This document shows, in pieces, positions 55,401 through 64,000 of a DNA stretch of 64,000 nucleotides. Each line of letters begins with the position of its first letter. The stretch's first letter is position 1. This DNA is from Streptococcus oralis (GTDB lineage: Bacteria > Bacillota > Bacilli > Lactobacillales > Streptococcaceae). The position numbers and the translations under genes were made by a program. Location of the stretch: assembly GCF_021497945.1 (NCBI RefSeq), contig NZ_CP046524.1:267001-331000 (forward strand), read 5' to 3'. The notes beneath the pieces are model-generated. The model was not told the DNA's origin. It searched no databases and worked only from the letters and a program-made list of their open reading frames with translations.

Positions 55401-57582
55401 CTAGATGGGAAACGTGGCGGTGGTGATTTTCAATCCCTTCATTGGTGAATTGCGGACTGTCTTCTTCGTACCATTCTTTGATACGGCCCTCTTTATTGAT
55501 GTGAAGTGGTTTAAGTTTGTCAAATTTAGCCTTGACCTCTGTGACTAAGTCTTTGTCGACATTCAGATGGTTGGCAACTTCCATGTAGTCGTGGAATAGC
55601 TGCCAGACTAGCGATTGGTCAAAGGTATTTCCGATGGTGATGGTACCGTGTTCTGGTGAGTAGGATGGAGAAGACACCCAACGGTCACTGGCCTGGTCAT
55701 AGTGCAAGAAGGAGTTCCAGAACTTGGCAGTCTCTTTCAACATAGGATAGATCTTTTCTTTGAGATAGGTCTCATCCTTGGTGAATTTGTAGTAGTCATA
55801 GACATTCTGCATCATCCAAGCGTTGGCTGCTGGAGACCAACCCCAATAGTAATTCCAGCCTGGAGTAGTCCAGCCAAATGGTGTCGCCTGGGTGTGGACC
55901 AGCCAACCATTTTCTTGTCCGTCTTTGGATTCGATACCTGCGTATTCCTTGGCAGCGATACGGCCATAATAGCGCATGTCATCAATGTAATTGATCATTG
56001 GCTTGGCAGTTTCAGCAAGGTTGCTCATGTAAGCTGGCCAATAGTTCATTTGCAAATTGACATTGAGGTGGTAGTCAGCGTTCCAAGGTGGATTGTCTAC
56101 AGCGTTCCAGACTCCTTGGAGGTTGGCAGGAAGAGCATCTGTCCGATCACGAGACGAACTGATGAGTAGATATCGGCCATATTGGAAGAAGAGTTCTTCC
56201 AATTTTTGCCCTTTTTCTGGGTTATAGCCTTGAAGGGCCTCTTTTGTCGTTTGAGTAGTCTTGGTTCCGCCTAGATTTAGTTTAACGCGGTTAAAGAGAC
56301 TTTGATAGTCCTTGATATGGGCCTTTTTCAGTGTCTCGTAGTCTTTGGCCTTAGCTGCTTCGACAATCCCTTTAACTGTTTTTTCGAGGTCAATGTCTTT
56401 TCGATAGTTGGTTTTTGGATTCTGAGCAAAGTTAGTCTTGGCACTGAGATAGAGGGTCGCATAACTTGCGCCTGTAACGGTTAGAGTTTCGTCCTGAACA
56501 GTCACCTTTCCGTCCGTTTTAATTCCTAGATAGGATGCAAATTGAAGGCCGTTATCTTTGACAGTTCCCTTTAGAAGGATTCCGTTTGCATCTGTAGTGA
56601 CATGACCATTCTTATAGTTAGAATATTCCCAAGAGTAGTTGCCATTAGCAAGCAAGTCTTCTGTCAAACTGTTCCAAAGGGTAAAGTCAAGTGTCTTGTT
56701 TCCTTTTTTGGTCAAGTAGGTCACAGTGATATCATCAGGATAACTGGAGAAGGTTTCGCGTTTGAAAGTCGTCCCATCTTGGGTGTAAGAAGTGGTCGTA
56801 GTGGCTTCAGTGATATCCAAACCACGATGATAATCTGTTACAGTATCTAACCCTTTCTTCTGGTTATTAAAGACCATGAAGATATCTCCAAAGGCTAGGT
56901 AACGTCCATACTGGGCGTTGTTTGGTCCAACTAGATTTTGTTCAGCGAGCTGTTTTGCTTTTTGGCGGTCGCCAGCTTCGAGGGCTTTACGTATCTCTGC
57001 TAAAACCTTGTAGCGATCCTTGTAGTTTCCTCCGTTATAGTCGGTGCTATCGGGTTGTGGCCCTCCTGACCAGAGGGTCTTTTCGTTGTACTGGATTCTC
57101 TCTTCCCCAATGAGTCCGAAAACCTTGGCTCCCATTTCTCCATTTCCGACAGGGAGGGCTTGTTTTTCCCATCCATCATAGGAGGGAGCTGTTGGTTGAT
57201 CGTAGTTGAGTTGATAGTTTTCTTGTTTTGTCACAGGTTGGTCTGCTTTTTCAGGTTCCTTATTTTCTTTAGCTTCTACAATGGCTTCTTCACTAGCTTG
57301 ACTATTTGTCGTCTGAGTCTCCTCAGCTGGCTTGTTTTCGGAAACTACTGGACTCTCGGCTAGAGACGGTTTTGTAGTTTCAGTAGCTTCAGCAGCTTTG
57401 GGTTCACTATCAGGCTTAGTGATAGCTTCGACAGAGGTTGGTTCAGTTTGCTTGACCTCAACACTGTCTGCAGCTACAGTATGGTTGACTAGAAAAACAG
57501 CCCCCAGTAAAACAGAAGCAGTCCCAACCGTCAGCTTGCGGATGCTATAGCGACAGGATTTCTCCCAAAAGTGTTTTTTCAT
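52459..57582 (-). CDS. Wall-anchored GH95 alpha-1,2-L-fucosidase
   Basis: 1707 residues. YSIRK signal (CRYSIRKLTVGTASVLL, 10-26), Glu/Thr-rich linker, GH95 catalytic region about 120-900 with the key stretches DYHLNVNLQMNYWP (about 505, catalytic Asn pair), SYSPEHGTITIG (about 642, acid Glu) and HAPFQIDGNFG (about 804, Asp). Then a fibronectin-like unit, two copies of a 135-residue binding module beginning DDRDSRIQYGA (about 1013 and 1152), five 20-residue repeats ending PIGTAGQE, and LPATGE with a membrane helix. It should release fucose from H-antigen and milk-type glycans. A cre site lies upstream. Confidence 0.93.
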   Translation of the reverse strand: MKKHFWEKSCRYSIRKLTVGTASVLLGAVFLVNHTVAADSVEVKQTEPTSVEAITKPDSEPKAAEATETTKPSLAESPVVSENKPAEETQTTNSQASEEAIVEAKENKEPEKADQPVTKQENYQLNYDQPTAPSYDGWEKQALPVGNGEMGAKVFGLIGEERIQYNEKTLWSGGPQPDSTDYNGGNYKDRYKVLAEIRKALEAGDRQKAKQLAEQNLVGPNNAQYGRYLAFGDIFMVFNNQKKGLDTVTDYHRGLDITEATTTTSYTQDGTTFKRETFSSYPDDITVTYLTKKGNKTLDFTLWNSLTEDLLANGNYSWEYSNYKNGHVTTDANGILLKGTVKDNGLQFASYLGIKTDGKVTVQDETLTVTGASYATLYLSAKTNFAQNPKTNYRKDIDLEKTVKGIVEAAKAKDYETLKKAHIKDYQSLFNRVKLNLGGTKTTQTTKEALQGYNPEKGQKLEELFFQYGRYLLISSSRDRTDALPANLQGVWNAVDNPPWNADYHLNVNLQMNYWPAYMSNLAETAKPMINYIDDMRYYGRIAAKEYAGIESKDGQENGWLVHTQATPFGWTTPGWNYYWGWSPAANAWMMQNVYDYYKFTKDETYLKEKIYPMLKETAKFWNSFLHYDQASDRWVSSPSYSPEHGTITIGNTFDQSLVWQLFHDYMEVANHLNVDKDLVTEVKAKFDKLKPLHINKEGRIKEWYEEDSPQFTNEGIENHHRHVSHLVGLFPGTLFSKDQAEYLEAARATLNHRGDGGTGWSKANKINLWARLLDGNRAHRLLAEQLKYSTLENLWDTHAPFQIDGNFGATSGMAEMLLQSHTGYIAPLPALPDAWKDGQVSGLVARGNFEVSMKWKDKNLQSLSFLSNVGGDLVVDYPNIEASQIKVNGKPVKATILKDNRIQLATQKGDVITFEHFPGRVTSLTAVRQNGVTAELTFNQVEGATHYVIQRQVKDETGQTSATREFVTNQTHFIDRSLNPQLAYTYTVKAMLGEVSTQVSEQATVETYSELMDDRDSRIQYGAAFGNWADSELFGGTEKFADLSKGDYTDEDLTATIPFTGVGIEIYGLKSSELGLATAKIDGKEVGELDFHTAGATEKGSLIGRFAGLSDGPHTLTLSVKREHKGRGSERSKISLDYFKILAGTGNTIEKIDDRDSRIQYGAQFKDWSDPELYGGTEKYADINNSDSSAASEAQATISFTGTGIRIFGLKSLALGRARVTLDGKEMPSLDFYTSGATEKRAFIGEFTNLTDGPHTLTLQVDPDSPEGRKKISLDSFDIIKAPAVGIDSPSIAPLKENDKTISLSLPAGDWEAIAVTFPGVKDPLVLRKVDETHLVTSGDQTILSIQDNQVQIPIPDETNRKAGNAIEAYTIQGNTTSSPIVAVFTKKDEKKVDESQPTTSKGEEPAPTVEIPEYTKPIGTAGQEVPPTVEKPEYTEPIGTAGQEESPTVEKPEYTEPIGTAGQEEAPTVEKPEYTKPIGTAGQEETPTVEKPEYTKPIGTSGDQAAPSLSLPDYPVQVLKDKETGVEFIGGASDLEGISHVSSRRVLAQELFGKTYDAYDLQLKNPTNHSLQPKGSVLVRLPISASVENIYYITPTKELQALDFTVQDGKAEFITSHFSTYAVVYQAAGTTPSTDEKPSTSDAETLAHEAEQLSASPIPAKTGNHSPKEELPATGEASNPLLFLAGLSLALTGTFMLKGRKDDSN
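53060..53360 (-). repeat. 60-bp tandem repeat in the GH95 stalk
   Basis: Five consecutive units of 20 residues of the form PTVEKPEYT(K/E)PIGTAGQE, which line up exactly with a 60-base period. The first starts PTVEIPEYTK and the last reads GTSGDQ. Confidence 0.92.
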
Positions 57583-57602
57583 AAAACCCTCCTTCGTTTA
57601 TT

Positions 57603-57616
57603 AGAAACCGCTTACA
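57603..57616 (-). promoter_or_regulatory. cre site of the GH95 gene
   Basis: Minus strand TGTAAGCGGTTTCT matches the CcpA consensus at all but the last base; it lies 21 bases before the start codon, next to TATAAA (about 57624-57619). The gene should be repressed by glucose. From 57617 to 57850 I see no gene. Confidence 0.75.
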
Positions 57617-57871
57617 TTTTATAAAGCAGTTTCGTTTAATTTGTTTCTATTTATCTCCTCACCTCCCATTCTAATGGTCGTTTAGCATTTGTCAAGAGCT
57701 TTTTAGCAAGATACATATTTGTTGTTGTTTTTTCTTAAAATAGTAGAAGAAAGAGAGGAAAGGGTGGAATTATTCGTAATTTCATAGTTCAATCTGATTG
57801 TAAGACTAGCTTAGAATTGGCTTAACCCCCTCTTGAAAGCGTAAAACAAACTAGTCAGGAAAGTCACTTTA

Positions 57872-57880
57872 TGGTATAAT
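57872..57880 (+). promoter_or_regulatory. Extended -10 promoter of the YneF-family gene
   Basis: TGg-TATAAT at 57872-57880, no clear -35. Confidence 0.6.
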
Positions 57881-57913
57881 ATAGAAGACTCAAAAAGAAA
57901 CAGGAGAAAAAGA

Positions 57914-58159
57914 ATGGATTTACTTTTAGCAATTATCTTGATTGTGCTAGCTTTTCTAGGAGGAGCTCTTGGAGGTATGTACTTGGTTCGTAAGCAAATT
58001 GAAAAAGAATTTGCGGACAACCCACGTTTGAATGCTGAGGCAGTTCGTGCTCTCTTGAGCGCAAATGGTCAAAAACCAAGCGAAGCCAAGGTACAACAAG
58101 TTTACCACCAAATCATCCGCCAACAAAAAGCAGCCCTTGCTAACAATAAAAAGAAATAA
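57914..58159 (+). CDS. YneF-family (UPF0154) small membrane protein
   Basis: 81 residues: one N-terminal membrane helix ([19 protein letters not shown]) followed by a conserved cytoplasmic part [20 protein letters not shown] and a basic C-terminus. Length and pattern match UPF0154. Function unknown. AGGAG site before ATG 57914; own promoter and terminator. Confidence 0.9.
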   Translation: MDLLLAIILIVLAFLGGALGGMYLVRKQIEKEFADNPRLNAEAVRALLSANGQKPSEAKVQQVYHQIIRQQKAALANNKKK

Positions 58160-58166
58160 ATAGGAA

Positions 58167-58193
58167 AAGTCTGGGATGAAAGTTCCAGACTTC
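58167..58193 (+). terminator. Hairpin after the YneF-family gene
   Basis: AAGTCTGG-gatgaaagtt-CCAGACTT. The T-rich tail is poor (CTCAC), so it could be a weak terminator or a message-end stabiliser. Confidence 0.6.
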
Positions 58194-58321
58194 TCACTAT
58201 GTTCAATAGTTCTCAATGATAAGACTTTTTCCTTGCATTCTATTGATATTTGATTATGATTAAGAGAGAGGAAGTTGACATTTTATCAAGCTGTCTATCC
58301 GATCGTTCAGGACAAGGAATC

Positions 58322-58372
58322 ATGATGAACTATCAATCAGAAAAAAGACTAGAAAGAAGACTGTATGGATAA
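58322..58372 (+). CDS. Possible 16-codon leader peptide before murI
   Basis: ATG 58322 after AAGGA encodes [16 protein letters not shown] and stops five bases inside murI. The murI ATG itself has no strong ribosome site, so this peptide may deliver ribosomes by coupling. No family is known. Confidence 0.35.
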   Translation: MMNYQSEKRLERRLYG

Positions 58373-59159
58373 TCGACCAATTGGTTTTTTGGATTCGGGT
58401 GTCGGGGGCTTGACTGTTGTTCGTGAGCTCATGCGCCAGCTTCCCCATGAAGAAATCGTCTATATTGGAGATTCGGCACGGGCACCCTATGGTCCCCGCC
58501 CTGCTGAGCAAATTCGTGAATATACTTGGCAGTTGGTCAACTTTCTCTTGACCAAGGATGTCAAGATGATTGTCATTGCTTGTAATACTGCGACTGCGGT
58601 CGTCTGGGAAGAAATCAAGGCCAAACTAGACATTCCCGTTCTAGGTGTGATTTTGCCAGGAGCTTCGGCAGCTATCAAGTCCAGTCAAGGTGGGAAAATC
58701 GGGGTGATTGGAACTCCCATGACGGTACAATCAGACATCTACCGTCAGAAAATCCATGATTTGGATCCAGACTTACAGGTGGAAAGTTTGGCCTGTCCCA
58801 AGTTTGCCCCCTTGGTTGAATCTGGTGCCTTATCAACTAGTGTAACCAAGAAAGTGGTTTATGAAACCCTGCGTCCCTTGGTCGGCAAGGTGGATAGCTT
58901 GATTCTGGGTTGTACCCATTACCCGCTCCTTCGCCCCATCATCCAAAATGTCATGGGACCAGATGTAAAACTCATCGATAGTGGGGCAGAGTGTGTACGG
59001 GATATCTCGGTTTTACTGAACTATTTTGAAATCAATCGTAGCCGAGATGCGGGGCCTCTTCAACATCGTTTTTACACAACAGCCAGTAGCCAAAGTTTTG
59101 CCCAGATTGGGGAAGAATGGCTGGAAAAAGAGATTCATGTGGAGCATGTAACATTATGA
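58365..59159 (+). CDS. murI: Glutamate racemase
   Basis: 264 residues with both catalytic cysteines: [11 protein letters not shown] (first) and [11 protein letters not shown] (second), and the N-terminal [13 protein letters not shown]. It makes D-glutamate for peptidoglycan. First gene of the long operon that reaches at least yidD; its stop overlaps the next start (ATGA). Confidence 0.96.
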   Translation: MDNRPIGFLDSGVGGLTVVRELMRQLPHEEIVYIGDSARAPYGPRPAEQIREYTWQLVNFLLTKDVKMIVIACNTATAVVWEEIKAKLDIPVLGVILPGASAAIKSSQGGKIGVIGTPMTVQSDIYRQKIHDLDPDLQVESLACPKFAPLVESGALSTSVTKKVVYETLRPLVGKVDSLILGCTHYPLLRPIIQNVMGPDVKLIDSGAECVRDISVLLNYFEINRSRDAGPLQHRFYTTASSQSFAQIGEEWLEKEIHVEHVTL

Positions 59160-60127
59160 CAAATAAAATTTATGAATACAAGGATGACCAGGACTGGTAT
59201 GTCGGTGTCTGGGATGTCTATGGAGGCATCTATAGCCTTATCAAAGATTCTCTCGAGCTTGATTTTATGGATTTAGCGCGGATTTTTCGTGACGAGGAAA
59301 ATGGCTTTCCGATTACGATAACGGTGATGCGCTGGTCTTCTAACTTCCGTCTGCTCTCCTTTATCGTTGAGATTTTAAATGCTGAAGCAGGCCGCAATCT
59401 AGAAGTCATCCAACGTCAGGGTGCCCTGCTCTTGATTGAAAATGGACAGCTTTTGCATGTCGAATTGCCTAAAGAAGGAGTTGAAGTGGAAACCTTCTTT
59501 GAAACTAGCAAGGTCAGAGAAACTCTGCTCATTGCGACTCGTAACGAAGGAAAGACCAAGGAATTCCGAGCTATCTTTGACAAGTTAGGCTACGATGTGG
59601 AAAATCTCAATGACTATCCAGATTTGCCTGAAGTAGCTGAAACAGGTATGACCTTTGAAGAAAATGCCCGCCTCAAAGCAGAAACCATTTCCCAATTAAC
59701 AGGCAAGATGGTGCTAGCAGATGACTCAGGTCTCAAAGTCGATGTCCTCGGCGGTTTGCCAGGAGTCTGGTCAGCCCGTTTTGCAGGTGTGGGAGCAACC
59801 GACCGTGAAAACAATGCCAAACTCTTGCACGAATTGGCCATGGTCTTTGAACTCAAGGACCGTTCGGCTCAATTCCACACAACCCTAGTCGTAGCTAGTC
59901 CAAACAAGGAAAGCTTGGTGGTTGAAGCTGACTGGCCAGGTTATATCAACTTTGAACCCAAGGGTGAAAATGGCTTTGGTTATGATCCGCTCTTCCTTGT
60001 GGGAGAGACAGGTAAGTCAGCAGCTGAATTAACCCTTGAAGAAAAAAATAGCCAATCCCACCGTGCCTTAGCCGTTAAGAAACTTTTGGAGGTATTTCCA
60101 TCATGGCAAAGCAAACCATCATTGTAA
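59156..60127 (+). CDS. rdgB: XTP/dITP diphosphatase with N-terminal extension
   Basis: 323 residues from ATG 59156. The HAM1/RdgB domain is residues about 127-320: [44 protein letters not shown] and SHRALA. It removes deaminated purine triphosphates before they enter DNA. Residues 1-125 are an additional domain without catalytic motifs ([20 protein letters not shown]), typical for streptococcal versions. The in-frame start at 59117 overlaps murI by 43 bases and is less likely. Confidence 0.93.
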   Translation: MTNKIYEYKDDQDWYVGVWDVYGGIYSLIKDSLELDFMDLARIFRDEENGFPITITVMRWSSNFRLLSFIVEILNAEAGRNLEVIQRQGALLLIENGQLLHVELPKEGVEVETFFETSKVRETLLIATRNEGKTKEFRAIFDKLGYDVENLNDYPDLPEVAETGMTFEENARLKAETISQLTGKMVLADDSGLKVDVLGGLPGVWSARFAGVGATDRENNAKLLHELAMVFELKDRSAQFHTTLVVASPNKESLVVEADWPGYINFEPKGENGFGYDPLFLVGETGKSAAELTLEEKNSQSHRALAVKKLLEVFPSWQSKPSL

Positions 60128-60624
60128 TGAGTGATTCCCATGGCGATAGCTTGATTGTGGAAGAAATTCGTGATCGTTATCTGGGGAAAGTTGATGCCAT
60201 TTTTCACGATGGTGACTCAGAACTCCGTCCAGACTCTCCGCTCTGGGAAGGCATTCATGTCGTCAAAGGAAATATGGACTTTTATGCTGGCTACCCAGAA
60301 CGGTTGGTGACTCAACTTGGTCCCACTAAGATCATCCAGACGCATGGACACTTGTTTGACATCAATTTCAACTTTCAAAAGTTGGACTACTGGGCTCAGG
60401 AAGAAGATGCCGATATCTGTCTCTATGGTCACTTGCATGTGCCTAATGCTTGGATGGAAGGCAAAACACTCTTTCTCAATCCAGGCTCCATCAGCCAGCC
60501 ACGAGGAACCATCAGAGAATGCCTCTATGCTCGTGTGGAGATTGATGACAGCTATTTCAAAGTAGACTTTTTGACACGTGATCATGAGATTTATCCAGGC
60601 TTATCCAAGGAGTTTGCTCGATGA
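60103..60624 (+). CDS. YfcE/MJ0936-family phosphodiesterase
   Basis: 173 residues of the calcineurin-like metallophosphatase fold: SDSHGD, FHDGDSE, VKGNMD, THGHLFD and YGHLHVP provide the two-metal site. The substrate is uncertain; relatives hydrolyse phosphodiesters or NTP derivatives. It overlaps rdgB by 25 bp and the next gene by four. Confidence 0.92.
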   Translation: MAKQTIIVMSDSHGDSLIVEEIRDRYLGKVDAIFHDGDSELRPDSPLWEGIHVVKGNMDFYAGYPERLVTQLGPTKIIQTHGHLFDINFNFQKLDYWAQEEDADICLYGHLHVPNAWMEGKTLFLNPGSISQPRGTIRECLYARVEIDDSYFKVDFLTRDHEIYPGLSKEFAR

Positions 60625-61082
60625 TTGCCAAGGAATTTGAAGCATTTTTACTGGAGCAGGAAGAAACTTTTCTTACCCCTGCTGAGAATCTAGCAGCCTT
60701 GATTGATACCCATAACGCTGACCATGCAATTTTGGTGCTGAGCCAAATCACCTATACCCGTATCCCTGTTGTGACCTTTGACAAACGCTTTGTCGGAACC
60801 ATTGGTCTGAGAGACATTTTGGCTTATCAAATGGAGCAAGGTTTGACAGATGAGCAGATGGCAACAACAGATATCGTCAATATGACCAAGACAGATGTGG
60901 CAGTCGTCGCTCCAGACTATAACATCACTGAAGTCCTCCATAAACTGGTAGATGAACCTTTCTTGCCAGTCGTAGATGATGAAGGAATTTTCCAAGGAAT
61001 CATCACGCGCAAGTCCATCCTCAAGGCCGTCAATGCCCTTTTGCATGACTTTAGTAAGGAATATGAGATTCGATGCAAATGA
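60621..61082 (+). CDS. cbpB: CBS-domain protein, c-di-AMP binding type (CbpB)
   Basis: 153 residues with two CBS motifs (about 15-75, with ITYTRIPVVTFDKRFVGTIG, and about 85-145, with EPFLPVVDDEGIFQGIITRK). In streptococci and Listeria this small stand-alone CBS protein binds cyclic di-AMP. Within the operon it precedes the XerD-like gene. Confidence 0.82.
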   Translation: MIAKEFEAFLLEQEETFLTPAENLAALIDTHNADHAILVLSQITYTRIPVVTFDKRFVGTIGLRDILAYQMEQGLTDEQMATTDIVNMTKTDVAVVAPDYNITEVLHKLVDEPFLPVVDDEGIFQGIITRKSILKAVNALLHDFSKEYEIRCK

Positions 61083-61813
61083 GAGATAGGATTTCAGACT
61101 TTTTAGAGAAAAAGCAGGGATTGTCTGCCAATTCAAAGCAATCTTATAAGTATGATCTGGAGCAGTTTTTAGACATGGTAGGGGAACGGATCTCTGAGAC
61201 CAGTCTCAAGATTTACCAAGCTCAGCTAGCCAATCTAAAAATCAGCGCTCAGAAGCGAAAACTTTCGGCCTGTAACCAATTTCTCTACTTTCTCTATCAA
61301 AAAGGAGAAGTGGACAGTTTTTACCGTCTGGAATTAGCCAAGCAAGCTGAAAAGAAGACTGAGAAACCAGAGATTCTAGACCTAGACTCTTTTTGGCAGG
61401 AAAGTAATTATCCAGAAGGACGCTTGCTGGCGCTTCTTATCTTGGAAATAGGGCTCTTACCAAGTGAGATTTTAGCTCTCAAGGTTACGGATATCAATCT
61501 GGATTTTCAAGTGTTGAGAATCAGCAAGGCTTCCCAACAGAGGATTGTAGCCATTCCTAGGACCTTGATTCCAGAGCTAGAACCCTTGATGGGGCAGACC
61601 TATCTCTTTGAAAGGGGTAGGAAAACTTATTCTCGTCAGTGGGCCTTTCGTCAGCTAGAGTCCTTTGTCAAGGAGAAAGGTTTCCCAACCTTATCAGCCC
61701 AAGCCTTGCGGGAACAGTTCATTCTAAGACAAATAGAAAACAAGGTCGATTTTTACGAAATTGCAAAAAAATTAGGATTAAAAACAGTCCTGACCTTAGA
61801 AAAATATAGATAA
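61079..61813 (+). CDS. XerD-like tyrosine recombinase, degenerate
   Basis: 244 residues from ATG 61079, which overlaps the cbpB stop as ATGA; an ATG six bases earlier is also possible. It has the N-terminal core-binding SAM-like domain and a C-terminal catalytic-type domain with the final tyrosine in TLEKYR. The usual first arginine (GLRxxE) is replaced by [10 protein letters not shown], so it should not cut DNA. Upstream of scpAB in streptococci this protein is conserved but its role is unclear. Confidence 0.85.
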   Translation: MRDRISDFLEKKQGLSANSKQSYKYDLEQFLDMVGERISETSLKIYQAQLANLKISAQKRKLSACNQFLYFLYQKGEVDSFYRLELAKQAEKKTEKPEILDLDSFWQESNYPEGRLLALLILEIGLLPSEILALKVTDINLDFQVLRISKASQQRIVAIPRTLIPELEPLMGQTYLFERGRKTYSRQWAFRQLESFVKEKGFPTLSAQALREQFILRQIENKVDFYEIAKKLGLKTVLTLEKYR

Positions 61814-62541
61814 TGGATATTAAATTAAAAGATTTTGAAGGGCCCCTGGACCTGCTCTTGCACCTAGTCTCAAAGTACCAGATGGATATCTACGATGTGC
61901 CTATCACAGAAGTCATCGAACAGTACCTAGCCTATGTCTCAACCCTGCAGGCCATGCGTCTGGAAGTGACGGGCGAGTATATGGTCATGGCTAGTCAGCT
62001 GATGCTGATCAAGAGTCGCAAGCTCTTGCCAAAGGTAGCAGAAGTGACAGACTTGGAGGATGACCTGGAGCAGGACCTTCTCTCTCAAATCGAAGAATAC
62101 CGCAAGTTCAAGCTCTTGGGTGAGCACTTGGAGGCTAAGCACCAAGATCGGGCCCAGTACTATTCCAAAGCGCCAACAGAGTTGATTTACGAGGATGCGG
62201 AGCTTGTACATGACAAGACGACCATTGACCTCTTTTTGGCTTTTTCAAATATTCTAGCCAAGAAAAAAGAGGAATTCGCTCAGAATCACACGACCATCTT
62301 GCGGGATGAGTATAAGATTGAGGATATGATGGGCATTGTAAAAGAGTCCTTGACTGGACGAGACCAGTTGCGTTTGCAGGATTTGTTCAAGGAAGCCCAG
62401 AATGTTCAAGAGGTCATTACCCTCTTTTTGGCGACCTTAGAGTTAATCAAAACCCAGGAACTGATCCTCGTACAAGAGGAGAGTTTCGGAGATATCTATC
62501 TCATGGAAAAGAAGGAAGAAAGTCAAGAGGCACAAAGCTAG
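61813..62541 (+). CDS. scpA: Segregation and condensation protein A
   Basis: 242 residues, the kleisin subunit that bridges SMC heads: [20 protein letters not shown] at the start and a winged-helix C-terminus ([20 protein letters not shown]). Essential for chromosome compaction with ScpB. Starts at the last base of the XerD-like stop. Confidence 0.96.
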   Translation: MDIKLKDFEGPLDLLLHLVSKYQMDIYDVPITEVIEQYLAYVSTLQAMRLEVTGEYMVMASQLMLIKSRKLLPKVAEVTDLEDDLEQDLLSQIEEYRKFKLLGEHLEAKHQDRAQYYSKAPTELIYEDAELVHDKTTIDLFLAFSNILAKKKEEFAQNHTTILRDEYKIEDMMGIVKESLTGRDQLRLQDLFKEAQNVQEVITLFLATLELIKTQELILVQEESFGDIYLMEKKEESQEAQS

Positions 62542-62559
62542 ACTTGATAGAGAGGAAAG

Positions 62560-63129
62560 ATGAGTACTTTAGCAGAAATAGAAGCGCTCTTGTTTGTAGC
62601 AGGTGAAGATGGGATTCGAGTCCGTCAGTTGGCTGAACTCCTATCGCTTCCCCCGACAGGCATCCAGCAGAGTTTAGAAAAATTAGCCCAAAAGTATGAA
62701 AAAGACCAAGAGTCGAGCTTGTCCCTGATTGAGACAGGGGGCGCTTACAGATTGGTGACCAAGCCTCAATTTGCAGCGATTTTGAAGGAATATTCCAAGG
62801 CCCCCATCAACCAGAGTTTATCTCGGGCTGCCCTTGAGACCTTGTCCATCATTGCCTACAAGCAGCCGATTACGCGGATAGAAATTGATGCTATCCGTGG
62901 GGTCAATTCGAGTGGGGCTTTGGCAAAGTTGCAGGCCTTTGACTTGATACGAGAAGACGGGAAAAAAGAAGTGTTGGGTCGCCCCAACCTCTATGTGACT
63001 ACGGATTATTTCCTAGATTACATGGGAATTAACCATTTGGAAGAACTGCCAGTGATTGATGAGCTTGAGATTCAGGCTCAAGAAAGCCAATTATTTGGTG
63101 AAAGGATAGAAGAAGATGAGAATCAATAA
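62560..63129 (+). CDS. scpB: Segregation and condensation protein B
   Basis: 189 residues, two winged helices ([20 protein letters not shown] and [20 protein letters not shown]) and the typical [12 protein letters not shown]. It dimerises on ScpA in the SMC complex. AGAGGAAAG ribosome site before ATG 62560. Confidence 0.96.
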   Translation: MSTLAEIEALLFVAGEDGIRVRQLAELLSLPPTGIQQSLEKLAQKYEKDQESSLSLIETGGAYRLVTKPQFAAILKEYSKAPINQSLSRAALETLSIIAYKQPITRIEIDAIRGVNSSGALAKLQAFDLIREDGKKEVLGRPNLYVTTDYFLDYMGINHLEELPVIDELEIQAQESQLFGERIEEDENQ

Positions 63130-63838
63130 GTATATTGCCCACGCAGGTGTGGCCAGTAGGAGAAAAGCAGAGGAGCTGATCAAGCAAGGCTTGGTGACGG
63201 TCAACGGCCAAGTGGTGCGTGAACTCGCAACGACTATTAAGTCAGGCGACAAAGTCGAAGTGGAAGGTCAACCCATCTACAACGAAGAAAAGGTCTACTA
63301 TCTGCTTAACAAACCACGTGGAGTGATTTCCAGTGTGACAGATGATAAGGGCCGCAAGACTGTTGTTGACCTCTTGCCCAATGTCAAAGAGCGCATCTAC
63401 CCTGTGGGACGTTTGGACTGGGATACATCAGGAGTCTTGATTTTGACCAATGATGGGGATTTTACGGATGAAATGATTCACCCCCGTAATGAGATAGACA
63501 AGGTCTATGTCGCGCGTGTTAAAGGTGTGGCCAATAAAGAAAATCTCCGTCCCTTAACCCGTGGTCTTGAGATTGATGGCAAGAAAACCAAGCCTGCTGT
63601 CTATGAGATTCTCAAAGTGGATCCAGTCAAAAATCGTTCAGTAGTGCAGTTGACCATCCATGAAGGACGCAACCATCAGGTTAAAAAGATGTTTGAAGCC
63701 GTCGGTCTTCAAGTGGATAAGTTGTCACGGACACGTTTTGGACACTTAGACTTGACAGGTCTTCGTCCAGGCGAATCGCGTCGCCTCAATAAAAAAGAAA
63801 TCAGCCAACTACACACCATGGCTGTAACCAAGAAATAA
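63116..63838 (+). CDS. rluB: 23S rRNA pseudouridine synthase RluB-type
   Basis: 240 residues: S4-like RNA-binding domain (about 1-60, [20 protein letters not shown]) and RsuA/RluB catalytic domain with the Asp in [19 protein letters not shown] and the ending [15 protein letters not shown]. It modifies a uridine in 23S rRNA. Overlaps scpB by 14 bp. Confidence 0.94.
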   Translation: MRINKYIAHAGVASRRKAEELIKQGLVTVNGQVVRELATTIKSGDKVEVEGQPIYNEEKVYYLLNKPRGVISSVTDDKGRKTVVDLLPNVKERIYPVGRLDWDTSGVLILTNDGDFTDEMIHPRNEIDKVYVARVKGVANKENLRPLTRGLEIDGKKTKPAVYEILKVDPVKNRSVVQLTIHEGRNHQVKKMFEAVGLQVDKLSRTRFGHLDLTGLRPGESRRLNKKEISQLHTMAVTKK

Positions 63839-64000
63839 TGAAACGAATCTTAATAGCGCCAGTACGCTTTTACCAACGCTTTATCTCACCAGCCTTTCCA
63901 CCCTCTTGTCGTTTTGAGCCGACTTGTTCCAACTACATGATTCAGGCTATTGAAAAGCATGGCTTTAAGGGGGTTCTGATGGGCTTGGCTCGGATTTTAC
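63838..64000 (+). CDS. yidD: Membrane protein insertion factor YidD, 3'-truncated by window edge
   Basis: ATG 63838 overlaps the rluB stop by one base. The visible 54 residues include the family block [25 protein letters not shown] and [15 protein letters not shown]. YidD assists YidC-dependent insertion; the gene continues beyond the window. Confidence 0.93.
   Translation, partial: MKRILIAPVRFYQRFISPAFPPSCRFEPTCSNYMIQAIEKHGFKGVLMGLARIL

Noticed and set aside
61079..61813. XerD-like gene as the missing integrase of the rpsI island
   Set aside because: It lies 40 kb away in a conserved operon and lacks a catalytic arginine.

Overview
The window reads as a low-GC Firmicute chromosome from the mitis/pneumoniae group of Streptococcus. 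Evidence: YSIRK signal peptides paired with LPxTG anchors, an ISL3-family element very like pneumococcal IS1167, the rsmH-ftsL-pbp2x-mraY order, a complete RegR-controlled hyaluronan locus, and the murI-rdgB-yfcE-cbpB-xerD-like-scpA-scpB-rluB-yidD string. Species cannot be fixed from the sequence alone. No tRNA, rRNA or CRISPR array was seen.

Layout. 1-10.2 kb is housekeeping: trmL (partial), an FMN riboswitch and ribU with a PAP2 phosphatase, a ParB-like protein and a GNAT enzyme, a phenylalanine T-box with pheS and pheT, an ABC-2 exporter pair, and rplM-rpsI behind an L13 leader. 10.2-21.5 kb is an accretion island at the 3' end of rpsI. An exact 14-bp core overlapping the rpsI stop codon recurs twice downstream, next to displaced synonymous copies of the rpsI 3' end. 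The first module carries malolactic fermentation genes (LysR regulator, XRE regulator, mleS, mleP). The second carries a decayed IS1167-like element, an IS-truncated helicase tail, a SIR2-HerA antiphage pair, a 34-residue gene with its own promoter and terminator, and a DUF4145-like gene. No integrase is present in either module.

21.6-25.1 kb holds a rhomboid-like protease and an SOS-type operon (S24-family repressor, UmuC-like polymerase, two small genes, the last frameshifted). 25.3-57.6 kb is a glycan-foraging zone. A 2139-residue wall-anchored protein joining a serine protease to a GH29 fucosidase lies at one end and a 1707-residue wall-anchored GH95 fucosidase at the other. Between them, HylA cuts hyaluronan outside the cell, a mannose-family PTS imports the unsaturated disaccharide, Ugl cleaves it, and the DhuI-DhuD-KdgK-KdgA set takes the uronate to pyruvate and glyceraldehyde-3-phosphate. 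RegR sits at the end of the operon, and RegR-type palindromes lie at all three hyaluronan promoters. The same stretch also includes a small XRE/membrane-protein cassette and the rsmH-ftsL-pbp2x-mraY division cluster. 57.9-64 kb is housekeeping again and ends inside yidD.

The best targets for new biology are the second island module (SIR2-HerA plus the 34-residue gene and the DUF4145-like gene), the integrase-free rpsI accretion itself, the enlarged riboswitch arm, and the protease-fucosidase fusion. PBP2x carries Ala in place of Thr in its active-site STMK motif, a substitution associated with beta-lactam resistance in pneumococcus.
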